Source: Boswellia sacra (taxonomy: Eukaryota; Streptophyta; Magnoliopsida; Sapindales; Burseraceae). Taken from it: DNA of 64,000 nt. Every line of letters starts with the position of its first letter. Position 1 is the stretch's first letter. A program made the position numbers and the translations under genes. Of the stretch, positions 23,144 through 34,280 are shown piece by piece. The stretch lies in assembly GCA_013180625.2 (NCBI GenBank), contig SNVD02009909.1, forward strand, positions 124,001-188,000. The letters are read 5' to 3'. Below the pieces are notes generated by a model. It did not search any database. It was not told where the DNA came from and was given only the letters and a program-made list of their open reading frames with translations.

Positions 23144-23854
23144 ATGAGGTACCACTCTTTTCTTCTTAATTTCTAGTAATTTTGTCTTGTTCATTGCAAT
23201 TTCTTTTAAATTACTGATGTCATCATCCTCTGTCTTTCTTGTTTTTTATGCAGCCGGCCTATGGAAGAAGATGTAAGTTAATTTTTCTGTTTGACAAATG
23301 CTTAAGCACACACTCACAAAATATCCCAATTTTGCTTTATATATATTGCCTCTGTTTCTTAAAAGTTTGGTGAATTGATTGCCGTAGAATGTCAAGAATG
23401 AGGAAGAAGAATTTAACACCGGTCCCTTATCTGTTTTGATGATGAGTGTTAAGAACAATACCCAGGTAATTTTTTGCTTGTGTAATACTTCTCAGTTCTA
23501 CTGCCAATGGTGATTTTCGTGTTTAAATTAAAATTTTCACCTGCTGGACAGGTGCTCATTAACTGCCGTAACAACAAAAAGCTCCTTGGTCGTGTGAGAG
23601 CTTTTGATCGCCACTGCAATATGGTTCTCAAAAATGTCAGGGAAATGTGGACTGAGGTTGGTTTTACCAGGATTTCGTTTTGTTTATAATTCAACATCCA
23701 TGTGTTAGAAAATAAAATATGATTTCTTTTGGTTTAGGCACCAAAAACTGGAAAAGGCAAGAAGAAGGCCCTCCCTGTAAACAAGGATAGATTCATCAGT
23801 AAAATGTTCCTCCGTGGAGATTCTGTGATAATTGTTCTTAGGAATCCCAAGTGA
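23144..23854 (+). CDS. small nuclear ribonucleoprotein Sm D2, intact
   Basis: Core Sm protein of the spliceosomal U1, U2, U4 and U5 snRNPs; SmD2 forms part of the seven-membered ring on the snRNA Sm site, pairing with SmD1 and SmF. Exons 23144-23148 (ATGAG), 23254-23272, 23388-23465, 23552-23656 and 23738-23854 splice to 107 codons plus TGA, the family's plant length. Landmarks: [28 protein letters not shown], then the Sm1 region [20 protein letters not shown], then RHCNMVL, the basic insert [15 protein letters not shown] and the Sm2 end [21 protein letters not shown]. All junctions are consensus. Oddities: MVLKNV where the family has MVLENV, and TEAP where it has TEVP at the last exon joint. 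A 5' untranslated exon probably starts after the AG at 23106. The gene lies inside the insertion in the AAP pseudogene. Confidence 0.92.
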
Positions 23855-24589
23855 CATAGATCTCCATTTTTTGTGTATGAACCCTATTGAATCTGTCTCA
23901 CCAACACCGGATTTGTTTAAAGGCACTTCTAAAGTTTATTTTCACTGGGGATGAAATCCATACGTTGCAAGATTGGCGGGATTAGTGAACAGCCCTTGTT
24001 TAGAGTGACTTAATCAAGAATTTGTATGTGTTGTGTAAATTAGTGGATCATGTTTGTTGAATTAGATCACTGATGTGTTCATCAAGTCCCATATTATGCT
24101 CTTTGAAGTCTTAGGCCAATCCTAGGTTTAAGTACTTATTAGAGTTTGCATTGAAATATTTCCAGCTCGGTTTTGTCAGTAACTCACTGCTCTTTAAACT
24201 TCCATTTTATTCACCTATTTATGCGAAATGAAATAGGGGACACACACGACTGTTTTTCTCATGTCTTAAGAATTTAAGATTCAAAGCAACCTAACAATGT
24301 TTTTGATTTTTTTTCCTTGGATCAAGACCTTGCTCAGAGTTCTGGCATTTTCTTGTTTAACACCTTCAAATGGTCAACAAAGTGATAATATTGAGAAACT
24401 TGGATTTCACCAAATTTCTATTTGTATTTAATTTAAAACCCTCAAAGAACAATTGTTACAAAATTAATCAGCAAATCCACAGGGTTTCTTTCTTCATAAC
24501 TTCAAGATAAGTAAAATTATATTGATTTTAATGATAATTTCATTGAAGAGTTGCTTTAGATGAATAGGGTTTTTGCATCCGTATAATCT

Positions 24590-24750
24590 TCCTCTGAGGA
24601 GATTCTGTCGTCATTGTTCTTAGGAATCCTCGAGTGAGGTAGATAGAGCTACATTTTCTTTTTTACTCTCACCAACATTATATCTTTTTTTTAGAAGGCA
24701 CTTCTAACGCAGTTTTCAGTTGGGATGAAATGCCTATGTAAATGTTGTCT
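24590..24750 (+). pseudogene. second, partial copy of the SmD2 3' end
   Basis: About 0.77 kb after the SmD2 last exon the sequence repeats its end: TGAGGAGATTCTGTCGTCAT then TGTTCTTAGGAATCC, reading L-stop-GDSVVIVLRNP, followed by a matching piece of 3' untranslated sequence (GGCACTTCTAA.., TGGGATGAAAT). The conserved Arg codon is TGA here, the native stop is lost and no upstream exons are present. It is a local partial duplication that has decayed. Confidence 0.8.
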
Positions 24751-25692
24751 TCGTTATCAAGAGTTTGTTTCAAGTCCCTTATCCACTTGCTCCTTTGCAT
24801 GCTCTCTTGCCCATTCCTACACGAATTATAATATATATCGTTAACTAGCATTGCATCATTAGCCCGAGGAATCCTCTTAATGCCCAGTTTAAATGATTTG
24901 CAGAAATTTGTCATTGTATCAGCTTCATCCAGAATTGACCTGTTAATCATGAAAATTTCCATCGTTGCAAAATTCTCATGTTTCTCTTATTGTCCTCGGT
25001 AGAGATCAACTATGAAAGATTAGCAATTTAGCATAAGTTGTTTGTTATTGAACGATTTGGGATTTGTTGCATTTCTCTTTATACTAAACTCTTCCAAATG
25101 CGTACCTCTGGTGATGTTAGTTTATATTTCCACATTTGTGAATTTATGAATTGATCATGGCTATGACCGGTCAAACATTTCCTAGGATTCTTCTCTATTC
25201 CAATTCACTTTTTATCTGTTTTAATTATAGAAATAATGAGAACTGAGTAGCAGAGAATGTAAAATTCATAACAGAGAGGGTGATATTTATATATAACACA
25301 CTGAATTATGAGAATGAATAACAGATGGGCAACGTTGAAAAATAAACATGAACCTCAAACGCTTAACATTGAAAATAAAATACGTAATATTTCGTGATAT
25401 AAAAAATGATTCCATGTTGTAAAAGATCCTGTAATTTATCATTAATCAATATTCTATTTGATAATATACATAGACCATTTTACAAGGAAAGGGGATTTCT
25501 CTGAACTCTTCCAGCGCAAGTCATATTCACTGATTAGTCTATAGTTAATCTCACCCTTTCTACCCTTCAATACCACTTAACGAAGATAATAATACTGCAT
25601 GTTTGCCATGCTTCATCAATTTGATTATAGATCGTTTTTTCCGAGCTTTATTTATGTTTATAGAAATATATATATTTTTTAATGTTGTGCAG

Positions 25693-25932
25693 AGATCTAA
25701 TATTCCAATTTCCATGCCCAAGTTTCCAGGACATAAAGGTATACATAACAGTAGGTCTGATCGATTGTGTACCAAAAACGAGGCGGATGACATTGAAGTT
25801 ATGGAGGAGCAACATGGAGATATGCCCACAGTTGAACTGAACATGTCAATTGAACGCACAGAATCATGGAGGCATTATAGGGACAACATAGCTTTAAGGA
25901 TGTGGCAAGATTATATTCAACGTAGGAGATAG
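25693..25932 (+). pseudogene. last-exon remnant of a PIF/Harbinger-like nuclease (ALP1-like)
   Basis: After an AG acceptor at about 25692 the frame is open to TAG at 25932: RSNIPISMPKFPGHKG.., an acidic stretch (EADDIEVMEEQHGD), then TESWRHYRDNIALRMWQDY and IQRRR. The ending W..RD.IA..MW.DY is the usual C-terminus of plant HARBI1/ALP1-like proteins (PIF/Harbinger transposase nuclease). The DDE catalytic core is not present upstream. This is either a truncated transposase exon of the surrounding insertion or a remnant of another copy. Family call from motif memory. Confidence 0.55.
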
Positions 25933-26130
25933 ATGTTTGTAATCATATATTTGTTTTTTATTGTAATGTGTTCGGGTATGTAAGGAAATAGTAATAACTG
26001 TTAACAAGCCTATTATTTATACAGTTTGATGGAACAAGTGTTTTGGATTCATTTCCAAACGCATTTTATCTTTTTGTTTTGAAGATTTATTTCAATGACT
26101 CATTATCTTGTTTTTATTTTAAAAATTTCC

Positions 26131-26581
26131 GGTGTGTTCTTTTATGAATCCAGTACTTTGGTTTTCAATTGAATTTAGGAATATGTGGTTGATTTTGAAT
26201 TTTTTTGAATTTTGAAAAGAATATGTGGTAGAAATTGAATAAAAATTGTATTGAAAAATGTGCAGAACAAAAAACTGAATTTGAAAACAAGAAAGAACAG
26301 AGAACAATTCCAGAATTCATTTCCAAATACATATCTTGTTTTTGTTTTCAAAATTCCAATTCCAGAAAACATTTCCAAACGCATATATTGTTTTTGTTCT
26401 CAAAATTCCATTTCCAGAAAACATTTCCAAATGCATATCTTGTTTTTGTTTTCAAAATTCCATTTTCAGAAAACATTTTCAAACGCATATCCTTTACTTA
26501 AAATACATTCTCTAAATCCATGAAATTCATTTTCCAAATCATTTTGGAAACAAAAACACTAAAAATAAGAAAGAACACACC
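26131..26581. mobile_element. MITE-like inverted-repeat unit at the right end of the insertion
   Basis: GGTGTGTTCTTT at 26131-26142 is the exact reverse complement of AAAGAACACACC at 26570-26581, giving a 451-bp unit with 12-bp perfect inverted ends. Between them, the block CATTTCCAAACGCATAT..TTGTTTTTGTT..CAAAATTCCA is repeated about four times with roughly 55-bp spacing. No target duplication is seen around this inner unit; its right end coincides with that of the 5.9-kb insertion, so it may be a subterminal structure of it. Confidence 0.6.
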
Positions 26582-28318
26582 CTATACATACCATGCTGCT
26601 GTGAGAGCATTTCTATGTACTATGCTACACTGTACAAATTAATTAATTGCAAATATATAATTTTCGTGTTTTCCTTCTCTCTTTTCAACCTCTATGGGGT
26701 TGACAAATATAAGGAAAACCACAGCTGTATGTGTTTCCAGATGCACCAAAGCAACAAAATCGACTGTTAATTTCTTTCTTACGTCGTTTTATTTTAATTA
26801 ATTTTATTATTTTCTCATCGATACAAACACAGTCAATGATTTCTTTTTCTTTTTATTTTTAAAGAAAAAATATCATTATCATTATTATTATTATTTATTT
26901 TTTGCTAAGATTTTCTAATAAATATGGAAATATTACTAGAGCAAATATTTCCACACCTTTTGCAGGTCCAAAAAATGTGCTTATGTGTGGCATGATGCAA
27001 TATTCATTGTTATGGGCGCCATGATTGGCTTTACTATTACAACTGCCTCTAGCATAGTGTGAGCTCCGCCAAAAAAAATTCTCAGTGAAAATAAATAAAA
27101 TTTCTTCTCTTCTCTAACGTAATAAACATTTAAATGCTTGTCTAATATTGCTTTTATGTTAAAAATTTGTAGAGCAACATCGCTTGTATATTCATTAATT
27201 ATCACCAGTCCTATTGGAGCACAGTACAGTATGTTTTATACTCTTTTTACGAAGTTTCTCTCAGGACTTTGACGAGGTGAACTTGGCTTCACCAAAAGGC
27301 ACATAACGCAAATTGTGGAGTCTCGAGAAATCTTAGTATGCTTGTATATGGGGCACTGGAAATTATTCTATCTCAATGTCCCAACTTGGAAAAGGCAACA
27401 TTTGTTTCCGTTGTGGAAACAATGGCATCGGTGGCATATGCACTAATAGCTTTGGGTTTATCAACCGCAAAGTTCTTTTCCCACCCGCAAATTAGAGGAC
27501 GTTTAATTATTGATAATGTGGGCGAGGGTGTACCTTCAACAACAAGGGTTTGGCGTGTTTTTCAAGCTCTTGGAAACGTTGCAGTTTCTTACACTGTCGC
27601 TATCTTACAACTCGAAATTCAGGTTAAATCTTCTATATATATATATATAACCCGTAATGTATTACTTAATTTTTATATCGTTGGGAAGGCGTGTCCTTGA
27701 ACAAGATTGTTGAAATTTTGGTACATGCAGGATACATTGAAGTCACCCCCACCAGAAATTGAAGTGATAAAGAAAGTGATACTTTATGCCATTGGTCGAA
27801 CAACACAGTTCTTCATATACTTGGGATGAATGGGCTTTATGGCATGTGGAAAAGATGTTCCAGGAAATTTTCTCAATGGATTTCTTAATCCATTTTGGCT
27901 TGTAGATTTTAGCAATCTTTTGGTAATTATACATTTAATCGGAGCTTACCAGGTACTTCCTCACTTAATCTATATACATATCCCTCTTTAAACGTTTAAG
28001 CAAATGCTTTGTTGAGGTTAAAAATAGTCTGAAACATTATATAGTTGCGACCTTACCTGGAATTTTCATTTAACTTTTGGATTAAGTAGTTTTTTAACAA
28101 GATTTTAAATACCTACATCGATAGATGTCAAGAAAATACTAGGCTTTTACATTCACGACTTCCTAGCTTGTAAAGAGTTAGGTTTGATTTTTTTCAGTTT
28201 TGTCTGATACATTATTGAAATAATAATCCATTGCATATATAAACTTCTTCCCAGGTATTTGCTCAACCAGTTTTTGCAATCCATATGAGAAGTAGCTTGC
28301 ATTAAGGAGGCCAACATT

Positions 28319-28655
28319 AAAGAAGTCAATCTGTGATAAAAGGGAAGCGCAAAGCTTTCATTGATGAGCAATGCATTATATAAAAATACAAGATGAATCT
28401 TATGGAAAGTACATTAATAACAAAGCTTTATACACGATAACAAATCAGCCAGCAAAGAGATTTTGAGATTTTTTGTAATCAAGAAAAATGGGATTTGTTT
28501 TGCTCTTCAGACTTGGATTTGTATTTCTCTTCTTCTTGATTGTTTTCCTCGTCAGACTTGGATTCGTATTTCTCTTCTTGAAAACTTCCAAGTACACTTG
28601 GATTATATTCCTTAACAAACATTATTCTTCAATAGAGTTTACACCATATGTTTTC
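28319..28655 (-). mobile_element. foreign insert in AAP pseudogene exon 6, resembling an mRNA 3' end
   Basis: Where the intact copy encodes the stretch after LRWPTSFLN, this copy has about 340 bp of unrelated DNA. On the minus strand it reads a short frame with a repeated acidic-basic motif (QEEKYESKSDEEN, EEEKYKSKSEEQN), a stop near 28485, then AT-rich sequence like a 3' untranslated region. It looks like the tail of another gene moved here, perhaps by transposition or during break repair. No terminal repeats or poly(A) tract are obvious. I cannot name the gene. Confidence 0.5.
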
Positions 28656-28984
28656 CAGCCATCTTCAACAAATACTGCATTCGCTTCACACTAACCAGGC
28701 TTCTCCTACGCACAATTTTCGTTATATTTGTAACAGCTGGATGTTCTCATTCTTCAATGCAGTTCTTGGTGTTCTCGGCTTAATTTCTTTCTGGCCATTA
28801 ACTGTCTCCTTTCCTCTAAGCATGTACGCGGCAAACAAAAATCAAGAAGGGAAGCTCCACTGGGATGATCTACCAAATCTTGAGCGTCATTTGACTGGTT
28901 ATTTCAATCATTTGTTTTGTTTGTTCAACTGCAGATATTCTAGATCGTCTTAAGCATGCATAATTGTTTCATATTGAACCCTAG

Positions 28985-30040
28985 ATAGCAGACATAAATT
29001 TCTGGGTTCTTTTTTTTTTTTTTCTTTTTTCGCATCTTAGTGTATACAAGTAACAAGCTTTTGCTTCCAAGTTCCAACTTACTATATATACTTCTACTAT
29101 TTAAAATATTACATTAGGGCTAGCAATTTGCACTCTCATAAATGCTCTCAAAACCCATTTCTTTTTTGCACTCATTTACATTATAAAAGATAATTGTTTC
29201 ACTCTACGTTTTTTAAATGACAAAACATACTCTTGGATAAATATATCTTAAATCCTTTCCTTTACACCACTCTCTACAACTAATCATGTATTGTGGATTG
29301 AACTAAGATTCTTGATCATGATTCATATTGGTTTATATTGCATTCTTTAGTTTCTTTTTTCCTTGCATAGCTAATCTGTTGAGAAATTTCCATTGCAATT
29401 TGGGGCTGCTTGTGTTCTCTTTGTTGAAGGAGGATTGCAGTCTCAAGTTTGGGTTGCAAAGATTGAAACAAATAATTTCAAATTGATGAAGAAAATATCG
29501 AATGAAGTTTGTTGTCTAGTATAGAATTTCAAATTAATGAAATTAAATTTCTTCAGGATTTATCAGGATACTGCACATTCTAGTGTACAGAGTGATTCAA
29601 ATTTTGTCTTTCTTTAATTAAGAGATCCCTTTTTTTTTTGTTAGAATCATCCCATAAAATGTTATTTTTCATGATATACTCAAATATATACTTCATGCAA
29701 ATGAAATTGTTTAATAAAAGAGAAATTAGGTTTGTACATAGCATGGATGTATATTCATTAGGTATACAAAATAAAGATTTTTTCATTTTTCAATTTATAT
29801 TCATGAAGGTACTCTTAGCAACTTCATGGACTACTTTGTTGAATTCAATTGCTAGGTGGTTTTATCATCAATCATTGACGCAAGGATATGTTAATGGCCT
29901 CCATTTGTTGTACATAGATCTATGTACTTTCAGGATTTTTGTCGCATTTTTCTCCATTTTCTAAGTATCTGTTTATTAGCAGCATAGATAATATATATAA
30001 TCTAGTGACAATATGTGAAGTTAATGGCTCAACTTGCATA
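28985..30040. other. intergenic DNA
   Basis: No gene is supported. Several ORFs of 70-110 codons are low-complexity and match nothing recognisable. Confidence 0.35.
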
Positions 30041-30049
30041 GTATAGGTA

Positions 30050-30672
30050 GAGAAGTCACGCAAGCACGCATCTGGAGCTGCACTGGAGCACTAGATGCAT
30101 GAAAGATGCAGTGTCAGACATGCGAAGGTAGCGACTTGGTGCCGTCAAGCAAGAAGTGTTGCGAAGAAGTACAACATTGGCGCACGAGCGCAGATTCTGG
30201 GTTTGTGAATTCATCTAGGAGAGTTTTGTGCTAAAGCGCGAGTATTGTGGTGCCAGAGCGCAATTCTGTTTCCTAGTCTAGATAGGATTTCTTGTTACGC
30301 AAATCATTGGCCTATAAGCCTTGGACTATAAATAAGTGACGTGTTTTTCAGTTTAAAAGAGATCTGAGAGGGCTGAGAAAGGAGAAAAAAATGAGAGTTA
30401 GGGTTTAGAGAGATTAGGAGTTTCTTAGAGAGAAATAAACTAAATTTGTTCTAGTTGTCTCTGTAAACACTCTTGTATCTCTTGTTTTTCACCATAGTGG
30501 ATTGATCATCACCAGCAACTGGACGTAAGATCACGTATTGCGGTCTAAACAAGTTAAATTCTTGTGTCCTTATGTTCTTATTCTGTTCCTTTTTGCTTGG
30601 GTGTGTGCTTAAACTCCTAGTTTAGTTCCACATTAAGTCTCTAGTGAGTGTTTGCGCCGCTTTTCTTCACAA
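30050..30672 (+). mobile_element. Copia-type LTR remnant
   Basis: The end carries the typical plant Copia U5 pattern: CTCTGTAAACACTCTTGTATC, CACCATAGTGGATTGATC, a stretch like GGACGTAAGATCACGTATTG, GTTAAATTCTTGTGTC, and finally TTCTTCACAACA at about 30672. A TATA-like CTATAAATAAG near 30330 suits an LTR promoter. No primer site or internal region follows, so it is a solo LTR or a fragment. The left border is uncertain. Confidence 0.55.
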
Positions 30673-31660
30673 CACAATATTAGCATTACATGAATTTTCA
30701 TTGTTGATAATTGATATAATATGATAAGCGAACAGTGAAATAGAGAAGTGAATGAGAAATGCTAACTTTCCATTACTTAGGTGTATGTAAATATCATGTT
30801 AAGGTGCGAATTTATAGAGTTTGTACCCTTAAAGGTATCCACCCCAAGCCAATAAACAATGTATGGTGGAAATTCCAATGTTGCATAAAGATTGTTTACA
30901 AGCCGGCAAGTTTGTCTACACTTGCTAAGCACAATGGAATAGCTACAAAACTTAAAATATTTACAAATATATACAATATTAATTATCTCAAGGGTATTTT
31001 CATAAATTTTTAAAAATTCAGCCCAAGGCTGGCCCTTTAATAGATCCGCCCCTGGTGGGATCATGCTATTTAATTAAAATATAGAAACTGGTGTGAGGTG
31101 TGTCTCACTTCTTAACTGTATACAAGATAGAAAGACTACGTACTTGACAAAGTCATTCTTTAGTATTACATTGGTAAGTGAAGAAGAAGACATAATCTTG
31201 CAATTTTTTCGAAGAGAGATTGCTTTAGTTAAAGCAATTAAACCACTGAGACTCAAGTTAGAGATTATATTTCTTATGACAGACTCAGACAGATTTTTTT
31301 TTTCACATTTCCCAATTTTTGCAATCTTGTTTTAGAAACTCTTCATTGGTATAGATTGTGGCTTCAACTTTGCTAAAATAGTGAGAGAGTGCCTTCGACT
31401 CTTGTTCCGTGCATGTTCTGAAGAGAGGAAACCTATATCATCTCAATAGACATAAGTATGTAGATTGAAAAAAATTGTTTCGGATTTTAATTTCCAACAA
31501 AAGGGCACTTTTTTTTTTTACTATATTTGAAGGTAAATGATTTTATCTTGTGAAATTTGATCCTTTGCTTTTAGAGCGCTGCTACATTTATACAATAGTG
31601 TAATCTAACAGCCTATAAATAATTATATTTCTTCCTTTGTTTTACATTATTTTCGTTAAT
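30673..31660. other. intergenic DNA upstream of the resistance-gene remnant
   Basis: No gene seen. It includes the 45-bp stretch shared with 17371-17417. Confidence 0.35.
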
Positions 31661-31667
31661 GCTCTAC

Positions 31668-31690
31668 ACACACACACACACACACACACA
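31668..31690. repeat. CA microsatellite
   Basis: About eleven CA dinucleotides, 200 bp upstream of the TIR exon. Confidence 0.9.
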
Positions 31691-32399
31691 TATGATTTTC
31701 TGATAACAAGATTTTGAAACAAAATTCATCTCCACAATTTGTCCTCCACATATAATATAGATATATAGGTGCAATTTCATGACTGAAAGAATTTTGATCT
31801 CGTATTTATAGGTAATCGGTGAGAAGTTTTCTGTTCTATTTTTCAATTTTTCTAGGATAACATATAGTAACAAGAAATTGCAATTGTTTGCATGAGCTTC
31901 CAAAACAACTCTTTGTCTCATTGGAAATACGATGTCTTCCTAAGTTACAGAGGCGAAGACACATGTTACAAGTTCACAGATCACTTATATAATGCTTTGA
32001 TTGCAAAAGATATTGATGTATGTAAAGATGGGAAAAAGCTTGAGAAAAGAAAAACCATTTGAAAAGAACTTAAAAAAGCAATTGAAGAATAAAAAATGTC
32101 AATTATTGTTTTATCAACAAATTATGTTTCTTCTACTTGGTGCTTGGAGGAACTTGATTGGATTCTCCATTGTATAGGAAAAAAAGGGCAAGAATTGTTC
32201 TCCCAATTTTCTATGATGTGGATCCATAAATGGTAAGGAAACAGATAGGATATTTTTAGGAAGCGTTTACTAAACATGAAGAAAATTTCAAGGAGAACAT
32301 AGACAAGGTGCAAAAGTTGAAGAAAGCTTTGACGTATGTGGCCAATCTCTCTGGGCGGGATGCAAGGGACAGGCAACAATTATTTCTTCTTCTTTGCAT

Positions 32400-34280
32400 C
32401 AGATAGTTTAGTTAAGTACAAAACTAACCTTCGTATGATTCAATTCAAGAGCCATAGCTAGCATTCTCAAGGCACTGATCTTCCTGGTGTTTAGCAAGTC
32501 AACATGTTAATAAGGTATTTTTATGTTTTTCCAAAACCAAGTTTTCTTACATTTAAACAACCAAAAAAATAAAATAATGCTTTTACAAAATTAAGTTAAT
32601 ATGTACCATCTTAATGCCAAATTCTGGTGTAGAAAAGTATATGGTAACATACACACCCTTCCCAAACAATGTCAGCTATATATTCAAATTCTTAAATGAA
32701 GAAGAAGAAATTTTGTGTTGTTAGGTTCTTTAGTGAAGAACAAGAAATTTAACTTTTGAAGTTACCATTATACCCTTAAATACATCATATTTAATAGTAG
32801 CACTCTAACGGTAGAGTCATTAAAGGCTGATTCAAAAAGGAGGGGTCCTTTCGTGTACTTAAGCCATACCTTAGGATTATTCATAAAATTTTCCCTAATA
32901 TGCATTTTACCTTTTCGTTTTTGGTTCCTGTTAACTTTGTCTACTTAGGATGATAGAACATAAGAGATCACAAGTTAAATTTTGTATGATTATATTGTAG
33001 AAAGTCTAGGGAGATCTTTGGCCTAAATATTTAGGCAAAATCATCAAATGATTCTGTTACTTTGAAATGTTAAATTTAAGAATCCTAAAGGCAATGGCTT
33101 TGGAAATGTAGTTGAAAAGATGTTATTCTTTTATGATAATAACTAAAACCTAAGGGACGCTAGTAATAATAATAGCTTTATTTCGCTTTGTTTTGAAAAC
33201 TTTAAACTCAAATAAAGAGAACATTTTATATTTTGGTAAAAGAGAAATTGAAAATGAAAAATAACTTAAATGTAATTTCCTTGCTTTATGCCTTTTCTTT
33301 CTTAAGTATAAAAATTAGAGTCATACACGAGATAACTGATCAGGATGTATATTTTTTTCAAGATAAGGATTCCCGTTGACCATATTTCTTATATGATTTT
33401 CCTGCAAGAATGTGATAACCATCCATATAGAATAAAGACAAAATGTCAATATATAGATCAATAAAAGTTCGACAAATATAATATCAATAGAGGCTCCTAG
33501 TTCATTTGTCCAATGAGTTGTACTGCATATATGATCATTCTATATAATTTAAATTATTCAATCTAAGATGGTAGAATATATATCACTGGGTGGGAAAATT
33601 CAAAAAGAAAACATACATTTTAAGGTACCCATCTTATTTCATTGTGATAGTCGTATGGGTGTTGTCATTTGGAATGATTATATGTGTGTATGTGTGTGCG
33701 CGCGTGCATTAAGAAAGGGTTGAGAATAACAAATTTACATCATAAAACAAAGTCATAAGGGAAAGACACTAAAACCAAACAAGACAGAAATGGAGCATAA
33801 ATTGTAAAAATCTTAATAGTAGTTAAGAAAATATGTTGATTAATTGTTCCTATTTTCTTTGCATAGAGAGTATGAATCTTTTTTATTAGTAATTTTGTTT
33901 GTTTCAGTCTAGCAAAAAGTACAACATATCTTCTACATAATCATTTGATAAATAATTAGCAAAAATAGGACCATAATATTATTTAATACTCTTAAAATGC
34001 TAAATAAAAGAAATAATACTATATGCATAAGCTATATATGTTAAAACCATGATAGTAATTTAGGAAAACAAATACAATTCACGTCTTTATAGAGTTTTTG
34101 AAAACATTAAATATTATAGTATATAGCTTCAAAATGTCGTTGAAGGTAAGAATTAAGACTTTATTTAACTACAATCTTTTCTAATAAAAATAACAAAAAA
34201 ACCTCTACATCCAATAACTAACATTACTATTTACGGTAATTGAAACATCACAACTTTATTCTTTCTCACTTAATAGGTCA
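32400..34280. other. large intron of the TNL remnant
   Basis: About 1.9 kb of AT-rich sequence separates the TIR and NBS exons. No transposon borders or coding blocks were recognised; a TG/CG dinucleotide run lies near 33680-33705. Confidence 0.4.

Larger units (their letters stand above)
20659..26582. mobile_element. 5.9-kb insertion in AAP exon 2, transposon-like borders
   Basis: Comparison with the intact AAP exon (GAAACTATACGTATTC) shows the insertion point exactly. The left border reads GGCTGTGTGCGATTTCG; the right border, read on the minus strand, GGGTGTGTTCTTTCTT. TAT (20656-20658 and 26583-26585) is duplicated. GGNTGTGT ends and a 3-bp duplication resemble PIF/Harbinger-type elements, whose usual duplication is TAA/TTA, so the match is imperfect. 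The interior holds an intact SmD2 gene, snoRNA-like units and a Harbinger-like last exon. The unit may be a transposon that took up a gene, or a composite of nested insertions. Confidence 0.65.
19625..28984 (+). pseudogene. second amino acid permease copy, inactivated
   Basis: All six AAP exons can be found in order: 19625-19658 (MEVGEDGRIRTG), about 20455-20658 continuing at 26583 after a large insertion, 26966-27058, 27265-27622, 27731-27952 and 28255-28984. Damage: a 4-nt deletion in exon 2 after VAQFG, the 5.9-kb insertion in exon 2, a 1-nt deletion in exon 3, TGA in exon 4 (ACGAGGTGA), TGA in exon 5 (TTGGGATGA), and replacement of part of exon 6 by foreign sequence (28319-28655). It is a tandem duplicate of 1736-5604; conserved stretches such as YGALEIILSQCPN and PGNF remain. 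Not expected to make a transporter. Confidence 0.92.

Noticed and set aside
24678..24962. 94-codon minus-strand ORF (MEIFMINRSILDEADTM..)
   Set aside because: It looks mildly protein-like, but it overlaps the duplicated SmD2 3' tail, has no recognised domain and no supporting splice context. Left unassigned.
26235..26523. ORFs of 88 and 90 codons with repeated FKIPFSENIF-like units
   Set aside because: They follow the internal repeat of the MITE-like unit rather than a gene.
26131..26581. Treating the 451-bp inverted-repeat unit as an independent MITE insertion
   Set aside because: No flanking duplication was found and its right end equals that of the larger insertion, so independence is not shown.
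31664..31921. Minus-strand ORF ending in a CVCVCV run
   Set aside because: The run is the CA microsatellite; the rest is antisense to the TNL leader.
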